64,000 nucleotides of DNA from Streptomyces coeruleorubidus (GTDB taxonomy: Bacteria; Actinomycetota; Actinomycetes; Streptomycetales; Streptomycetaceae). The notes below the pieces were generated by a model. It searched no databases. It was not told the DNA's origin and saw only the letters and a list, made by a program, of their open reading frames with translations. Both the position numbers and the translations under genes were made by a program. Shown here piece after piece: positions 16,040 to 25,459 of this stretch. Position 1 is the stretch's first letter. Each line of letters opens with the position of its first letter. The stretch is from contig NZ_CP023694.1 in assembly GCF_008705135.1 (NCBI RefSeq), forward strand, positions 372,001-436,000. The letters run 5' to 3'.

Positions 16040-18355
16040 TTACGGCAGTCCCCAGGCCGGACCCGGTTCGCCGACGGTGACGGGCGCGATGACGAGGTCG
16101 GGGCGCGATCCGGAGTGGACGAGCACCTCGCGGCCCTTGGGCAGGTCGATGGCGAGGGTGCCGCCGCCCAGGTCGCGGGTGCGGGCCGGGGTGCTGTCGT
16201 CGAGCAGCACGGTGAGGGTGCCGGTGAGGCCGTGCCGGAGCTTGAGCGGCTCGCCCGCCAGGCTCTTGATCCGGATGAACCGGGTGGTCCCCTTCTTGCG
16301 GACGGCGCTGACCAGGAAGGCGCCCTGGGTGCGGAAGTCGTGCAGGGTGACGTCCGCCCATGCGGTCGGGACGGCCGGGAAGACGCGGATCACGCCGCCC
16401 CAGCTCTGGCAGAACATGTCGTGCAGGGACTGCGAGGCGGACAGCGGCGTCTCGATGACCGGGCCGGCCTCGGTGTAGTGGGTGTTGGCCTGGCAGGGGT
16501 AACGGGTGGAGGTGTCGAAGAACTTCCGTAAGTAGCCGATCGCCGTGTCACCGTCGCCGGTCATCGCGTAGATCGAGGCGGCGCCGGTGTAGCTGTAGCC
16601 GCGGTGGGCGCCGGTCAGCGCGTGCCAGTGCTCCACGGACTTGGTGATCAGGTCGCGGTTCTCGGGCTGGTCCCAGTTGACGAGGTACAGCGGGTACACC
16701 ATCAGCAGGTGCGAGTAGTGCCGGTGGGACCGCTCGTACGGCGTGTCGGCGCCGATCATGAAGCCGTTGTCGTCGACCGGATAGGGCGTGAGCTTGGCCA
16801 GCACCTCCCTCCAGCGCGGGGCCAGGTCGTCGTCGATGCCGAGGAGTTCGGCGGACTCGATGAGCGTCTGGCAGGCCCAGCGGATGAGGGCCAGGTCGTA
16901 GTTGGTGTCCTGCGGGGGTACGACGGGGTACTCGGGCGAGAGCGTGCTCGGCAGGTGGAGCTTGCCGTCGCTGCCCGGGGTGAGGAAGTGCAGGTAGTAG
17001 TTGACGGCCCGGCGCAGGACGGGGAAGAGCGTGTCGCGCAGGAGGGCCTTGTCCATGGAGTGCCGGTAGGACAGCCACACGTTGTGCAGCGCCCAGGCGA
17101 GGTTGCCGACCTCGGTGCCGCTGCCGGGCCTGCCCACTCCCCGGTTGGCGAACATGTCGGAGCTGCGGCCGACGCCCGAGCTGTCGGCGCGGTAGGCGGT
17201 GGGCACGTTGGCGATGAGCTGTTCCTGGTTCTGGCGCAGGGTGGTGGCGAGTGCGTCGAGTTCCAGGTGGTTGGAGCCGTGAATGAGCCAGTACTCCAGC
17301 TGGACGTTGAGGTTCCACCAGACCGCGGGCCATGGGGTGGGCTCCAGCCACGGGCCGGAGGTGGCCATGACCGGGCCGCCGGCCCGGCTGGCGGAGGCGA
17401 CCTTGTAGAGCTGGATCCAGTGGAAGCTCTGGAGCCGCTGGTCGGGGAACGAGACGAAGCTCTTCTTGTAGAAGGCGTTCCACCAGCGGATGTGCCGTCG
17501 CCGGAGGGTGCCGTAGGACCCGGCGCGCCGCAGGTTGCGCAGCGAGTCGGTCTCGGCCGCGGTGGTGGAGGGGGCGCTGTGCCCGACGCTGAGCAGCAGT
17601 TCGTCGCCGTCGCGCCGGTAGGCGGTGGCGGTCTGGGCGCCGGTGAGGGGCTGGAGCACCTGCTCGGTGCCGTCGGCGGCGGTCTTCGTGGTCCAGGGCG
17701 GGTTGGGGATGTAGTCGGCGGGCGGGGTCTCCTGGATCTTCCGGGGGCTGATGGCCTCCTCGGGGTGGAAGGTCCAGACGGCGCGCTCGCCGCCGGTGGC
17801 CCGCACCCGGACGGCGAGTACCTCGTCGTGGATGAGGGCGGAGAGGGTGAGCCTGCCGGCGGTGGTCGTGACGGTGCCGGTGAGTTCGGCGTTCCACAGG
17901 CTCAGCCGCCAGTCGACGGCGGTGATGGTGCCGGCCGGTTCGAGCGTGAGGTGTCCCACCGGAAGCCGGCAGGTGCCCCAGCCGCTGCCGAACTCGGGGC
18001 GGTGGTCCTGCACTCGGCCGTGCTGGACGGTGAAGCGGACCTGGTTGGCGTCCGGCTCCCGGTAGATCATGCTGCCGAGCAGCCCGTCGCCGAGGAACGG
18101 GCCCTCGTACCAGCGGGTGGGCAGCTTGGTCCACAGCAGGTCCTGGCCGCGCAGGAACGTCGACCAGGCGCTGTCGGTGGTCATCGTGTCGCGGAGCTTC
18201 CAGGGGCGTCTGCCGCCGGCGTCGGACGGCACCCGCCCGGTGAGTTCCTGGGCTCGGGCCGTGCCGGGCAGGGCCGCCGCCGCGGCGCCTGAGAGGGCGG
18301 TGCCGAGTACGGCTCTGCGGGCCACCTTCGAACGTTGCTCCGGCTGTGAGGTCAT
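16040..18355 (-). CDS. GH95-like glycoside hydrolase, Tat-exported
   Basis: A 771-residue protein with a twin-arginine signal (RRAVLGTALSG, first 36 residues) and GGAGG before the ATG. An N-terminal beta-sandwich precedes an (alpha/alpha)6 barrel with WPAVWWNLNVQLEYW near residue 340 and HRHYSHLLMVYPL near 555, and a C-terminal sheet domain. The layout matches GH95-type enzymes, which include alpha-L-fucosidases and alpha-L-galactosidases; the sugar is not determined. It is the first gene of the GH95-GH97-GH88 operon. A TTA codon at 16531-16529 (codon 609) suggests bldA dependence. GATACA-type repeats lie 28 bases upstream. Confidence 0.82.
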   Translation of the reverse strand: MTSQPEQRSKVARRAVLGTALSGAAAAALPGTARAQELTGRVPSDAGGRRPWKLRDTMTTDSAWSTFLRGQDLLWTKLPTRWYEGPFLGDGLLGSMIYREPDANQVRFTVQHGRVQDHRPEFGSGWGTCRLPVGHLTLEPAGTITAVDWRLSLWNAELTGTVTTTAGRLTLSALIHDEVLAVRVRATGGERAVWTFHPEEAISPRKIQETPPADYIPNPPWTTKTAADGTEQVLQPLTGAQTATAYRRDGDELLLSVGHSAPSTTAAETDSLRNLRRAGSYGTLRRRHIRWWNAFYKKSFVSFPDQRLQSFHWIQLYKVASASRAGGPVMATSGPWLEPTPWPAVWWNLNVQLEYWLIHGSNHLELDALATTLRQNQEQLIANVPTAYRADSSGVGRSSDMFANRGVGRPGSGTEVGNLAWALHNVWLSYRHSMDKALLRDTLFPVLRRAVNYYLHFLTPGSDGKLHLPSTLSPEYPVVPPQDTNYDLALIRWACQTLIESAELLGIDDDLAPRWREVLAKLTPYPVDDNGFMIGADTPYERSHRHYSHLLMVYPLYLVNWDQPENRDLITKSVEHWHALTGAHRGYSYTGAASIYAMTGDGDTAIGYLRKFFDTSTRYPCQANTHYTEAGPVIETPLSASQSLHDMFCQSWGGVIRVFPAVPTAWADVTLHDFRTQGAFLVSAVRKKGTTRFIRIKSLAGEPLKLRHGLTGTLTVLLDDSTPARTRDLGGGTLAIDLPKGREVLVHSGSRPDLVIAPVTVGEPGPAWGLP

Positions 18356-18382
18356 CGTGTCCTCCAGACCTGACGGATCATC

Positions 18383-18399
18383 GATACATCGGGTGTATC
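18383..18399 (-). promoter_or_regulatory. Operator-like repeat (GATACA/TGTATC) upstream of the GH95 operon
   Basis: GATACATCGGGTGTATC is an imperfect palindrome with six-base perfect arms (GATACA, TGTATC). The same half-site, CCGATGTATC, recurs inverted at 18465-18474. Both lie in the 158-base gap between the GH95 gene and the Lrp regulator. The arrangement resembles GntR-type operators, but no regulator is assigned. Confidence 0.55.
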
Positions 18400-18513
18400 C
18401 GGGAACCTAAGCAGCGTTCATGCACCTGTCAATGACGTGAACGGGGCCCCTGCGAATGAAGCCTCCGATGTATCGAGGAGACTCAGCCCCGTTCGCCCGG
18501 CCTGAACAGGACG

Positions 18514-19509
18514 TCAGTCACGCAGCCACGGCGCGAGCATCCCGCCCCGTTTCAGCGAGCCGAGGACCATCGACACATCCACCGACACCGCCTCGCGCAG
18601 CCACGGGGAACGCGTGACGAAGTCGTGGAGCGCCACCTCGTCCGGAAACGCGGTCAGAACCAGCAGCTGGCGTTCGCCGGTGAGGAAGCTGACGTACCGG
18701 ACGTGCGGGGACTCGGCGAGCGCCGCCGTCACCGCGTCGACCTGCGCCGGCACGGCCCGCACCCACAGCACCGCCTCCACCGGCAGCCCGAGCAGCACCG
18801 GTTCGATCACGGCACGGACGCGGACCCGCCCCGCCCTGCGCAGGGCGCCCAGCCGGCGCCGGGCGGTGGCCTCGGACACCCCGGACACCCGGGCCAGTTC
18901 GTCGAACGTGCACCGCCCGTCCTCGGCCAGGGCGTGCACCAGGAGCCGGTCGGCGCGGGAGAGTTCCCCGACGCCGTCGAACGCGGGTGACACGTCCGCC
19001 GACGCCGGGGCGGCACCCGTCCCGTCGGTGAGGGCGGCGATCTCGGCGTCGGTGAGCAGGCCCGCGTGCCACTCGCGAATCGTCCGCACGTGCCGCAGCA
19101 CCGGGAGTGTCAGCGTCCGTACGACCCCCGGCAGCCCCGGGAGTTCGTCCATGACGAGCCCTGCGAGACGGTCGCGCGGGCACTGCACCTCCGCGACGCA
19201 GTCCCAGGTCCCGGTCAGGACATGGGCGAAGGCACAGTCGGGCCGACGCGCCAGCGCGGTGGCGACCACACGGGCCTGGCCGGGCGCGCAGCGCACTCCG
19301 ATCACGGTGCTGCGTCCGCGCACCGCCATGGCGCCGATCCGTACCAGCCCGGAGTCCAGCAGCCGGGTGCCCCGCCGGACGACGGTGCGTTCCGGTTCTC
19401 CGAGCGCCGTCGCGATGCGGTGCCACGAGGCACGGCCGTCGATCTGAAGCGCGCTGATGATGCGCCGGTCCAGCGAATCGGCCACGAAGCCGGTGTGCGG
19501 TGCGTCCAT
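18514..19509 (-). CDS. Tandem Lrp/AsnC-family regulator
   Basis: The ATG at 19509 begins MDAPHTGFVADSLDRRIISAL. The 331-residue protein contains two Lrp units fused head to tail, each with a helix-turn-helix (residues about 12-58 and about 178-230; SEATARRRLGALRRAGRVRV in the second) and a RAM-like effector domain. Such double-length Lrp proteins are common in Streptomyces. It is divergent from the carrier-amidase-oxidase operon, with a 15-base palindrome between them, so it probably controls that operon and itself in response to an amino acid or related compound (inference). Confidence 0.85.
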   Translation of the reverse strand: MDAPHTGFVADSLDRRIISALQIDGRASWHRIATALGEPERTVVRRGTRLLDSGLVRIGAMAVRGRSTVIGVRCAPGQARVVATALARRPDCAFAHVLTGTWDCVAEVQCPRDRLAGLVMDELPGLPGVVRTLTLPVLRHVRTIREWHAGLLTDAEIAALTDGTGAAPASADVSPAFDGVGELSRADRLLVHALAEDGRCTFDELARVSGVSEATARRRLGALRRAGRVRVRAVIEPVLLGLPVEAVLWVRAVPAQVDAVTAALAESPHVRYVSFLTGERQLLVLTAFPDEVALHDFVTRSPWLREAVSVDVSMVLGSLKRGGMLAPWLRD

Positions 19510-19545
19510 CGGCCTGAGCGTATGGCTGATTCCGTCGATTTCACA

Positions 19546-19560
19546 GGGAATCTTGTTCCC
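19546..19560. promoter_or_regulatory. Palindromic Lrp-type operator
   Basis: GGGAA-TCTTG-TTCCC is a perfect inverted repeat in the 119-base divergent region between the tandem Lrp gene and the carrier gene. Its 15-base length suits an Lrp/AsnC dimer site. Confidence 0.6.
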
Positions 19561-19628
19561 ATCCGTCGGCCTGGCCGACTCTACCGGGAAGCCGGACCAC
19601 GCTTTCCCTATCCCCGGAGGTGGCCGAC

Positions 19629-20948
19629 GTGACCGCGACACCCGGAAGTCCCCCTCACCCGCCCGCGGCTGCTCCGTCCCCCGAGTCCTTCCCCGCCCCC
19701 GCCACCCGGCGCGGGCGGCTGTCCGTCCTCGGGCCGGGGCTGGTCCTGGCGGCCGCCAGCGTGGGCGCCGGCGACATGGTGACGTCGCTGGCGGGCGCCG
19801 CCGGATACGGCATGGCCCTGCTGTGGGCGATCCTCATCGGCGTCGTGCTCAAGTACGCGCTGACCGAAGCGGTGGGACGCCTCTATCTGGCGACCGGGCT
19901 GACGGTGATCGCGAGCCTGCGCTCGGCCGCCCGCTGGCTCCCGTACGCCTTCTTCGCGTTCGTCCTGGTCATCGGGCTGCTGTACGGGGCGGCCCTGGGC
20001 TCGGTGGCGTCGCTCGCGCTGTCGACGCTGTTCCCCGCGCTGCCGGTGAGACCGATGGCCCTGGTGATCGCGCTGGCGTCGGCCGGGATCGTGTACGTGG
20101 GCCGGTACTCGCTGTTCGAGCGGGTGATGAGCGGGTTCATGCTGGCCAAGTTCGTCGGCATGGTCGTGCTGGCCGTGGTCACGCTGGTGACCATGGACGA
20201 CCCGTCCGGACTGGTGTCCTCGCTGCGGCCGCGGCTGCCGGAGGGCGACGTGATCACCGTGCTGGCGCTGGTCGGCGGGGTGGGCGGCACGGCCGGAGTG
20301 GCCTCGTACAGCTACTGGGTGCGGGAGAAGCGCTGGCGGCACGCGAGCTGGCTGCCCGTCATGCGGGCCGACACGGCGATGAGCTACACGGTGACGTTCC
20401 TGTTCGTGGTGTGCACCTCGATCGTGGGCACCGGCCTGCTGTACGGCAGCGGCCGGACGATCACCGGCAACGACGGACTCGCCGCACTGGCCGAACCGCT
20501 CGGCGCGGATATGGGGTCGGCGGCCCGGGTGCTGTTCCTCGGCACCTTCTTCCTCGTGACCCTGAGCGCCCTGGTCGGCGGTTTCAACGCCCTGTGCTAT
20601 CTGCTGGCCGACTCGCTGCGCACCCTGCGCGCAGTGCCGGACGACGAGGCCGAGCGGCACATGGGCCAGCGCAGCCTTCCGTTCCGCCTGTTCGTGGTCT
20701 ACTGCGCGGCCACGTCCGTGGCGGTGACCTTCGCCGGGAAGCCGGTCCCTCTGCTGCTCACCTACGCGGCCGTGGGCTCCCTCGTCCTGCCGCTGCTGTC
20801 CGGGGCTCTGCTGGTCCTTCTCAACCGGCGCGGCCTTCAGCCGCCGTACCGCAACAAGACCCTTTCGAACGTGCTGCTGTCGGGCTCCTTCGCCCTGTTC
20901 GGGGTGCTCGCCGTCGTGCAGCTCAAGGAAACCCTGGGAGGACTGTGA
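19629..20948 (+). CDS. NRAMP-related membrane transporter lacking the metal-site motifs
   Basis: The GTG at 19629 has GGAGG eight bases upstream. The 439-residue protein has about 11 predicted membrane helices and NRAMP-like organisation. Where NRAMP metal transporters carry DPGN in helix 1, this one has SVGAGDM; where they carry MPH in helix 6, it has GGVGGTAGVASYSYWVREK. The metal-binding residues are therefore absent and another substrate is likely. The coupled amidase and oxidase genes suggest an organic nitrogen compound (inference). Its stop overlaps the amidase start (GTGA). Confidence 0.8.
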   Translation: MTATPGSPPHPPAAAPSPESFPAPATRRGRLSVLGPGLVLAAASVGAGDMVTSLAGAAGYGMALLWAILIGVVLKYALTEAVGRLYLATGLTVIASLRSAARWLPYAFFAFVLVIGLLYGAALGSVASLALSTLFPALPVRPMALVIALASAGIVYVGRYSLFERVMSGFMLAKFVGMVVLAVVTLVTMDDPSGLVSSLRPRLPEGDVITVLALVGGVGGTAGVASYSYWVREKRWRHASWLPVMRADTAMSYTVTFLFVVCTSIVGTGLLYGSGRTITGNDGLAALAEPLGADMGSAARVLFLGTFFLVTLSALVGGFNALCYLLADSLRTLRAVPDDEAERHMGQRSLPFRLFVVYCAATSVAVTFAGKPVPLLLTYAAVGSLVLPLLSGALLVLLNRRGLQPPYRNKTLSNVLLSGSFALFGVLAVVQLKETLGGL

Positions 20949-22396
20949 ACCCCGCCGACGTGTGCTTCAGCACCGCGACCGAGCTCGCCGCGGCCCTGCG
21001 GCGCCGTGAGATCTCCGCCCGCGAGGTCGTCACCGCCCATCTCGAACGGATCGACCGGGTGAACCCGTCGGTGAACGCGATCGTCACCCTGGTCGCCGAC
21101 CGAGCGCTCGAGGCAGCGGCCGACGCGGACGAACGGGCCGTCTCACACGCCGAGTTGGGGCCGCTGCACGGGCTGCCCGTCGCGCACAAGGACCTCCACG
21201 ACACCGCGGGCATCCGCACGACCTACGGCTCCCCCGTCCTCGCCGACCACGTCCCGGCCCGGGACCACCTGGTCGTCGAGCGCCTCAAGCGGGCCGGGGC
21301 CATCACGCTCGGCAAGACCAACGTGCCCGAACTCGGCATGGGTTCGCACACCGTCAACCCCGTCTTCGGCGCGACCCGCAACCCCTACGACCTCTCGCGC
21401 AGCGCCGGCGGCAGCAGCGGCGGGGCCGGGGCCGCGCTCGCCTGTGGCATGCAGCCGATCGCCGACGGCAGCGACACCGGCGGCTCGCTGCGCAACCCGG
21501 CGTCCTTCAACAACGTGGTGGGCCTGCGCCCCTCCCCCGGCCGGGTCCCCTCCTGGCCCGACAAGGCGCCGTGGGGGCAGCTCTCGGTCAAGGGCCCCAT
21601 GGCGCGGACCGTGCAGGACGTCGCCCTGACGCTGTCGGTGCTGGCCGGGCCGGATCCGCGCAGCCCGCTCGCCCTGGAGACGCCGGGCTCCCTGTTCGCC
21701 GGCCGGCTCGACGGCGATGTCCGCGGGTGGCGGGTCGCCTGGTCGCCCGACCTCGGCGGGAGCGTGCCCGTCGACCCGGAGGTCCGGGACGTGGTGCGCG
21801 GCGCGGTGGAGGTGTTCGCCGCGCTGGGCTGCGAGGTCGAGGAGGCCTGCCCCGACCTGTCCGGCGCCGACGAGGCGTACCTCGTCCAGCGCGCCTGGCA
21901 GATGGAGCTCGCGTACGGGCCCCTGCTGGACGAGCACCGGCACCGCATGGCCCCGGACGTCGTCTGGAACATCGAGGAGGGCCGCAAGCTCACCGGCCCG
22001 GACCTGGGCCGCGCCCAGCTCCTCCAGGCCGCGCTGTTCCACCGGGTGCGCGAGTTCTTCGGGACCTACGACGTCCTGCTGCTGCCGGTGAGTCAGGTCG
22101 CACCCTTCGACGTCCGCCTCCCTTACCCGGCCTCGGTGGACGGCATCGCCATGGAGACGTATCTGGACTGGATGCGCTCGGCCGGCCTGATCTCGATGAC
22201 CGGCTGCCCGGCGCTGTCGGTCCCGGCCGGCTTCACGCCGGCCGGGCTGCCGGTCGGGCTCCAGGTGGTCGGGCCGCACCGGGGGGATGCGGCCGTGCTG
22301 AGGGCGGGGTACGCGTTCGAGCAGGCGACACGGTTCGGGGAACGGCGGCCGGACGTCGCGGTGAGCACGGGCATGGCGGAAGGCGGCCGGTCATGA
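20945..22396 (+). CDS. Amidase-signature family amidase
   Basis: The GTG at 20945 overlaps the stop of the transporter gene. The 483-residue enzyme has the full amidase-signature triad: Lys82 in HGLPVAHKD, cis-Ser157 in GGSSGG and nucleophile Ser181 in SDTGGSLRNP. It hydrolyses an amide to acid and ammonia in the cytoplasm; the substrate is unknown. Transporter, amidase and oxidase are all joined by 4-base overlaps, which suggests uptake of an amide or amine followed by hydrolysis and oxidative deamination. Confidence 0.9.
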   Translation: MNPADVCFSTATELAAALRRREISAREVVTAHLERIDRVNPSVNAIVTLVADRALEAAADADERAVSHAELGPLHGLPVAHKDLHDTAGIRTTYGSPVLADHVPARDHLVVERLKRAGAITLGKTNVPELGMGSHTVNPVFGATRNPYDLSRSAGGSSGGAGAALACGMQPIADGSDTGGSLRNPASFNNVVGLRPSPGRVPSWPDKAPWGQLSVKGPMARTVQDVALTLSVLAGPDPRSPLALETPGSLFAGRLDGDVRGWRVAWSPDLGGSVPVDPEVRDVVRGAVEVFAALGCEVEEACPDLSGADEAYLVQRAWQMELAYGPLLDEHRHRMAPDVVWNIEEGRKLTGPDLGRAQLLQAALFHRVREFFGTYDVLLLPVSQVAPFDVRLPYPASVDGIAMETYLDWMRSAGLISMTGCPALSVPAGFTPAGLPVGLQVVGPHRGDAAVLRAGYAFEQATRFGERRPDVAVSTGMAEGGRS

Positions 22397-23634
22397 GCCC
22401 GCGCAGTGTCGTGGTGGTGGGCGCGGGCATGGCCGGGCTGGCGACGGCCTGGTTCCTCCAGGAGGCCGGCGTCGAGGTCACCGTGGCCGACCGGCGGGGC
22501 GTAGCGGCCGGCGCGTCGTGGGGCAACGCGGGCTGGCTGTCCCCCGCGCTGACCGTTCCCCTGCCCGAACCGGCCGCCCTGAAGCTGGGGTTGCGCACGC
22601 TGCTCTCCCCCGCCTCCCCGCTCTACATACCGCCCCGGCCGGATCCGCGGCTGGCCCGCTTCCTGCTGGCGTTCACCCGGAACTGCACCCACCAGCGCTG
22701 GCAGGTGGCGATGGCCGCACTCGCCGCGCTGAACCGCGGGGCGCTCTCCGCCTACGACGATCTGGCCCGGGGCGGGATCACCGAGCCGACGCGCACGGGC
22801 GAGCCGTGCCTGATCGCCTTCACCTCCGCGGCCGGCCGGGCCCCGCTCGTGGCGGAGCTGGACGCGGTGCGCGCGGCGGGGCAGGAGGTCGACTACGACC
22901 TGCTCACGGGTGCCGAGGCGCGCGAGTCGGAGCCCGCGCTGTCGTCGCGCGTCGACGCGGCCGTACGACTGCACGGCCAGCGTCACCTCGACCCCGGGGC
23001 GTTCGTCGCAGCGCTGGCCGACGCGGTCCGCGGCCGGGGCGGGAAGATCGTCACCGGCCTGGAGGTCACCCGGGTACGGGATCTGGGCACCGGGGTCGTC
23101 GCCCTCGCCCGGGACGGCACGTCCGTGCGGGCCGACGCGGCCGTCCTCGCCCCGGGAGCCTGGCTCGGCCGCCTGGCCGCGCCCTTCGGTGTACGCACCC
23201 CGGTGCAGTCCGGACGCGGCTACAGCTTCTCCCTGCCCCCGGCCGGGCTGCCCACCCGGCCCACGTACTTCGCCGAGCGTCGGGTGGTCTGCACACCCCT
23301 CGGGGACCGGGTGCGGGTGGCGGGAATGATGGAGTTCACGGCACCGGACCGCCCCGCGGACCCCCGCCGTATCGAGGCGATCGTCGACTCGGTCCGTGAT
23401 CTGCTGCCCTCCGCCGACCTCACCCACCGCACCGACGAGTGGGTCGGCCCCCGCCCGTGCACCGCGGACGGCCTGCCCCTGGTCGGCCCGACCCGCTCGC
23501 CCCGGGTCCACGTCTGCGGCGGCCACGGCATGTGGGGCATCGCCCTCGGCCCCCTCACCGGCAAGTTGCTGGCGGAGTCGGTCGTCACGGGCCGTGGGGC
23601 CGCCGAGTTGACGGCGCTGCATCCGCTGCGGTGA
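22393..23634 (+). CDS. FAD-dependent amine/D-amino-acid oxidoreductase (DadA-like)
   Basis: A 413-residue protein that starts in an ATGA overlap with the amidase. The FAD-binding motif VVVVGAGMAGLATAWFLQ lies at residues 5-22, and RGVAAGASWGNAGWLSP near residue 36 is the pattern of DadA-type D-amino-acid dehydrogenases. A C-terminal VHVCGGHGMWGIALGP closes the FAD site. It probably oxidises the amino group of the product released by the amidase, giving a 2-oxo acid and ammonia. The exact substrate is not visible. Confidence 0.87.
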   Translation: MSPRSVVVVGAGMAGLATAWFLQEAGVEVTVADRRGVAAGASWGNAGWLSPALTVPLPEPAALKLGLRTLLSPASPLYIPPRPDPRLARFLLAFTRNCTHQRWQVAMAALAALNRGALSAYDDLARGGITEPTRTGEPCLIAFTSAAGRAPLVAELDAVRAAGQEVDYDLLTGAEARESEPALSSRVDAAVRLHGQRHLDPGAFVAALADAVRGRGGKIVTGLEVTRVRDLGTGVVALARDGTSVRADAAVLAPGAWLGRLAAPFGVRTPVQSGRGYSFSLPPAGLPTRPTYFAERRVVCTPLGDRVRVAGMMEFTAPDRPADPRRIEAIVDSVRDLLPSADLTHRTDEWVGPRPCTADGLPLVGPTRSPRVHVCGGHGMWGIALGPLTGKLLAESVVTGRGAAELTALHPLR

Positions 23635-23641
23635 CGCACGG

Positions 23642-25381
23642 TCAGTGGCTGCCCCGGTGTGCGTGTGCTTCGGCGAGGAGGAGGTAGCTCGCGGCGGTCC
23701 AGGTGTAGGCGCGGTCGCGCAGGCCCGTGCCGGTGAGGGCGTCGAAGTTCTCGGCGAAGCCGTGGGTCTCGCACAGGGCGCGGAAGCGGGCGCTGATGTC
23801 GTCGGCGAGCCGGTCGTGTCCGGCGCGGCGCAGGCCGTCCTCGATGAGGACGGTGGCGGGGGCCCAGACGGGGCCGCGCCAGTAGCCGTCGGAGAGGTAG
23901 TGCGGTGAGGTGGGCAGCTCGGTGGCGAGGCCGTACGGGGTCAGATGGGCCTTGATGTGGTCGGCGAGCGCGCTGCCGACCTCGCCGGGCAGGTGCTCGC
24001 CCAGCACGATGGGCATCAGGTCGAGGAGGCTGGAGCTGCTCCAGGTGTCTCCGGTGGCGGCTCCCCGGGCGACGAACCGTTCGCCGGTCCAGAGTTCGTC
24101 CAGCAGCGCCGACTGGATCTCGTGTGCCGTGCGCGTCCACCGGCCCGCCTCGTCCGGCTTGCCCAACTCGGCGGCCAGATAGGCAAGTTCATGCAACTGG
24201 AGGGCGAGGAAGGCGGCCAGGTCGGCGGTGACGACCACCCGCTCGGGGTCGAAGGTCGTGGCGTTGTCCCAGCCGCTGTCGTTGCCGTGCTGGTAGTGGG
24301 GCAGGGCGGCGCCGGGTGCGCGCCGAGCGGTGAGCCAGAAGTGCGTCCAGCGTTCCAGCCGGTCGTATGTCCCGGCGAGTTCCGCCCGGCTGGGAGGTGT
24401 CGGCAGCCGGCGGCGCAGACGGCCGGACGCCCAGCCGTGGATGGGCGGTTTGACGAAGTTGTGGAGGACCTCGGAGTGGGTGACGGAGTCGGGCAGGGCC
24501 CCGCTGTCGTCCTGGTGGTCGAAGGGCAGGGCGAACTGGTCCATGGCCAGCCCGGGACAGCCCGGGGCCAGGGCCAGGGCGTTGAAACAGTGGTCCCAGC
24601 TCCAGACCTTGTCCATCCAGTGCTTGGACATGAGGACGGCAGGCCGGGAGACGAGTCCGGCCGGGCGTACGGTCGCCGACCACAGGACGTAGGCGGCGAG
24701 TTCGGCGGCCGGGGTGGCGGACGACCGCCAGGGGGCCACCGCGTCGACGAATTCCGCGAAGGCTCCGCGTGCCGCCGCCACGATCTCGCCGAAGGCGGCC
24801 GAGAGCGCGTACGGCGGGCGAGCGGTGTCGATCTCCTCTACGGCGATCTCCCACCCGCCGTCCGCCGCCGCGGTCAGGGCGAGGCCGCGGTCACCGCCGC
24901 CCAGGGCCTGGGCCCCGGCGGTGTGGGCGATCCGGCCGGACAGGATGGTGACGCGGTAGCGGCGCCCCGTCTCGTACGACGTGAACACGTGCGCGTCCGC
25001 GGCCGGGTCGTGGAAGAAGTACGTCCCGCTGAACGGCGTCAGGACCTGCGCGCCCGCGAAGACTCCGATGTCCAGGCCGCTGCCCCGCAGGCGAACGGTG
25101 TCCGGCGACTCGTAGGCGAGGTCGACGCGCCCGGCCGGGCCGACCCAGCTGAGCAGTCCCGGTGTCGCCTCGACACGGGCGCCGGCACGCTCGCCGGTCT
25201 CCGGGTCCAGGGGGACGAGGCGGAGGACGGCGTGCATGCCGTTCTGGTGCGAGACGAGGTGGAGGTCCTCGGCGTACGTCTTCTCCGCCACCACGGGTGA
25301 GATGCCGAACCAGGATCCGAACGTGCTGAACGGGATGTCGTGGACGGAGAAGGCGGGTCCGGACGACGGGGCGGCGGTCAT
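23642..25381 (-). CDS. Cytosolic GH63/GH37-like (alpha/alpha)6 glycoside hydrolase
   Basis: A 579-residue protein without a signal peptide. After an N-terminal beta-rich part (residues about 1-190) the barrel contains WMDKVWSWDHCFNALAL near 255, NDSGWDNATTF near 375 and SDGYWRGPVWAP near 510. The last two are characteristic of GH63 and GH37 exo-acting glucosidases, mannosylglycerate hydrolases and trehalases. It lies 78 bases downstream of the MalG-type permease gene in the LacI-led operon, so it probably cleaves the imported oligosaccharide. No clear Shine-Dalgarno precedes the ATG. The specificity is unknown. Confidence 0.8.
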   Translation of the reverse strand: MTAAPSSGPAFSVHDIPFSTFGSWFGISPVVAEKTYAEDLHLVSHQNGMHAVLRLVPLDPETGERAGARVEATPGLLSWVGPAGRVDLAYESPDTVRLRGSGLDIGVFAGAQVLTPFSGTYFFHDPAADAHVFTSYETGRRYRVTILSGRIAHTAGAQALGGGDRGLALTAAADGGWEIAVEEIDTARPPYALSAAFGEIVAAARGAFAEFVDAVAPWRSSATPAAELAAYVLWSATVRPAGLVSRPAVLMSKHWMDKVWSWDHCFNALALAPGCPGLAMDQFALPFDHQDDSGALPDSVTHSEVLHNFVKPPIHGWASGRLRRRLPTPPSRAELAGTYDRLERWTHFWLTARRAPGAALPHYQHGNDSGWDNATTFDPERVVVTADLAAFLALQLHELAYLAAELGKPDEAGRWTRTAHEIQSALLDELWTGERFVARGAATGDTWSSSSLLDLMPIVLGEHLPGEVGSALADHIKAHLTPYGLATELPTSPHYLSDGYWRGPVWAPATVLIEDGLRRAGHDRLADDISARFRALCETHGFAENFDALTGTGLRDRAYTWTAASYLLLAEAHAHRGSH

Positions 25382-25459
25382 GGAGGCGTGACTCGTTTCT
25401 CGAGCAGGGATCGTCGGTGGATGCAGGGACCGTCGGTAGAAGGGAAGGTCCGCGGGAGG

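Noticed and set aside
18383..18474. GATACA sites as a target of the GntR at 44520
   Set aside because: The better candidate for that GntR is the AT-rich site near its own operon; there is no sequence similarity between the two.
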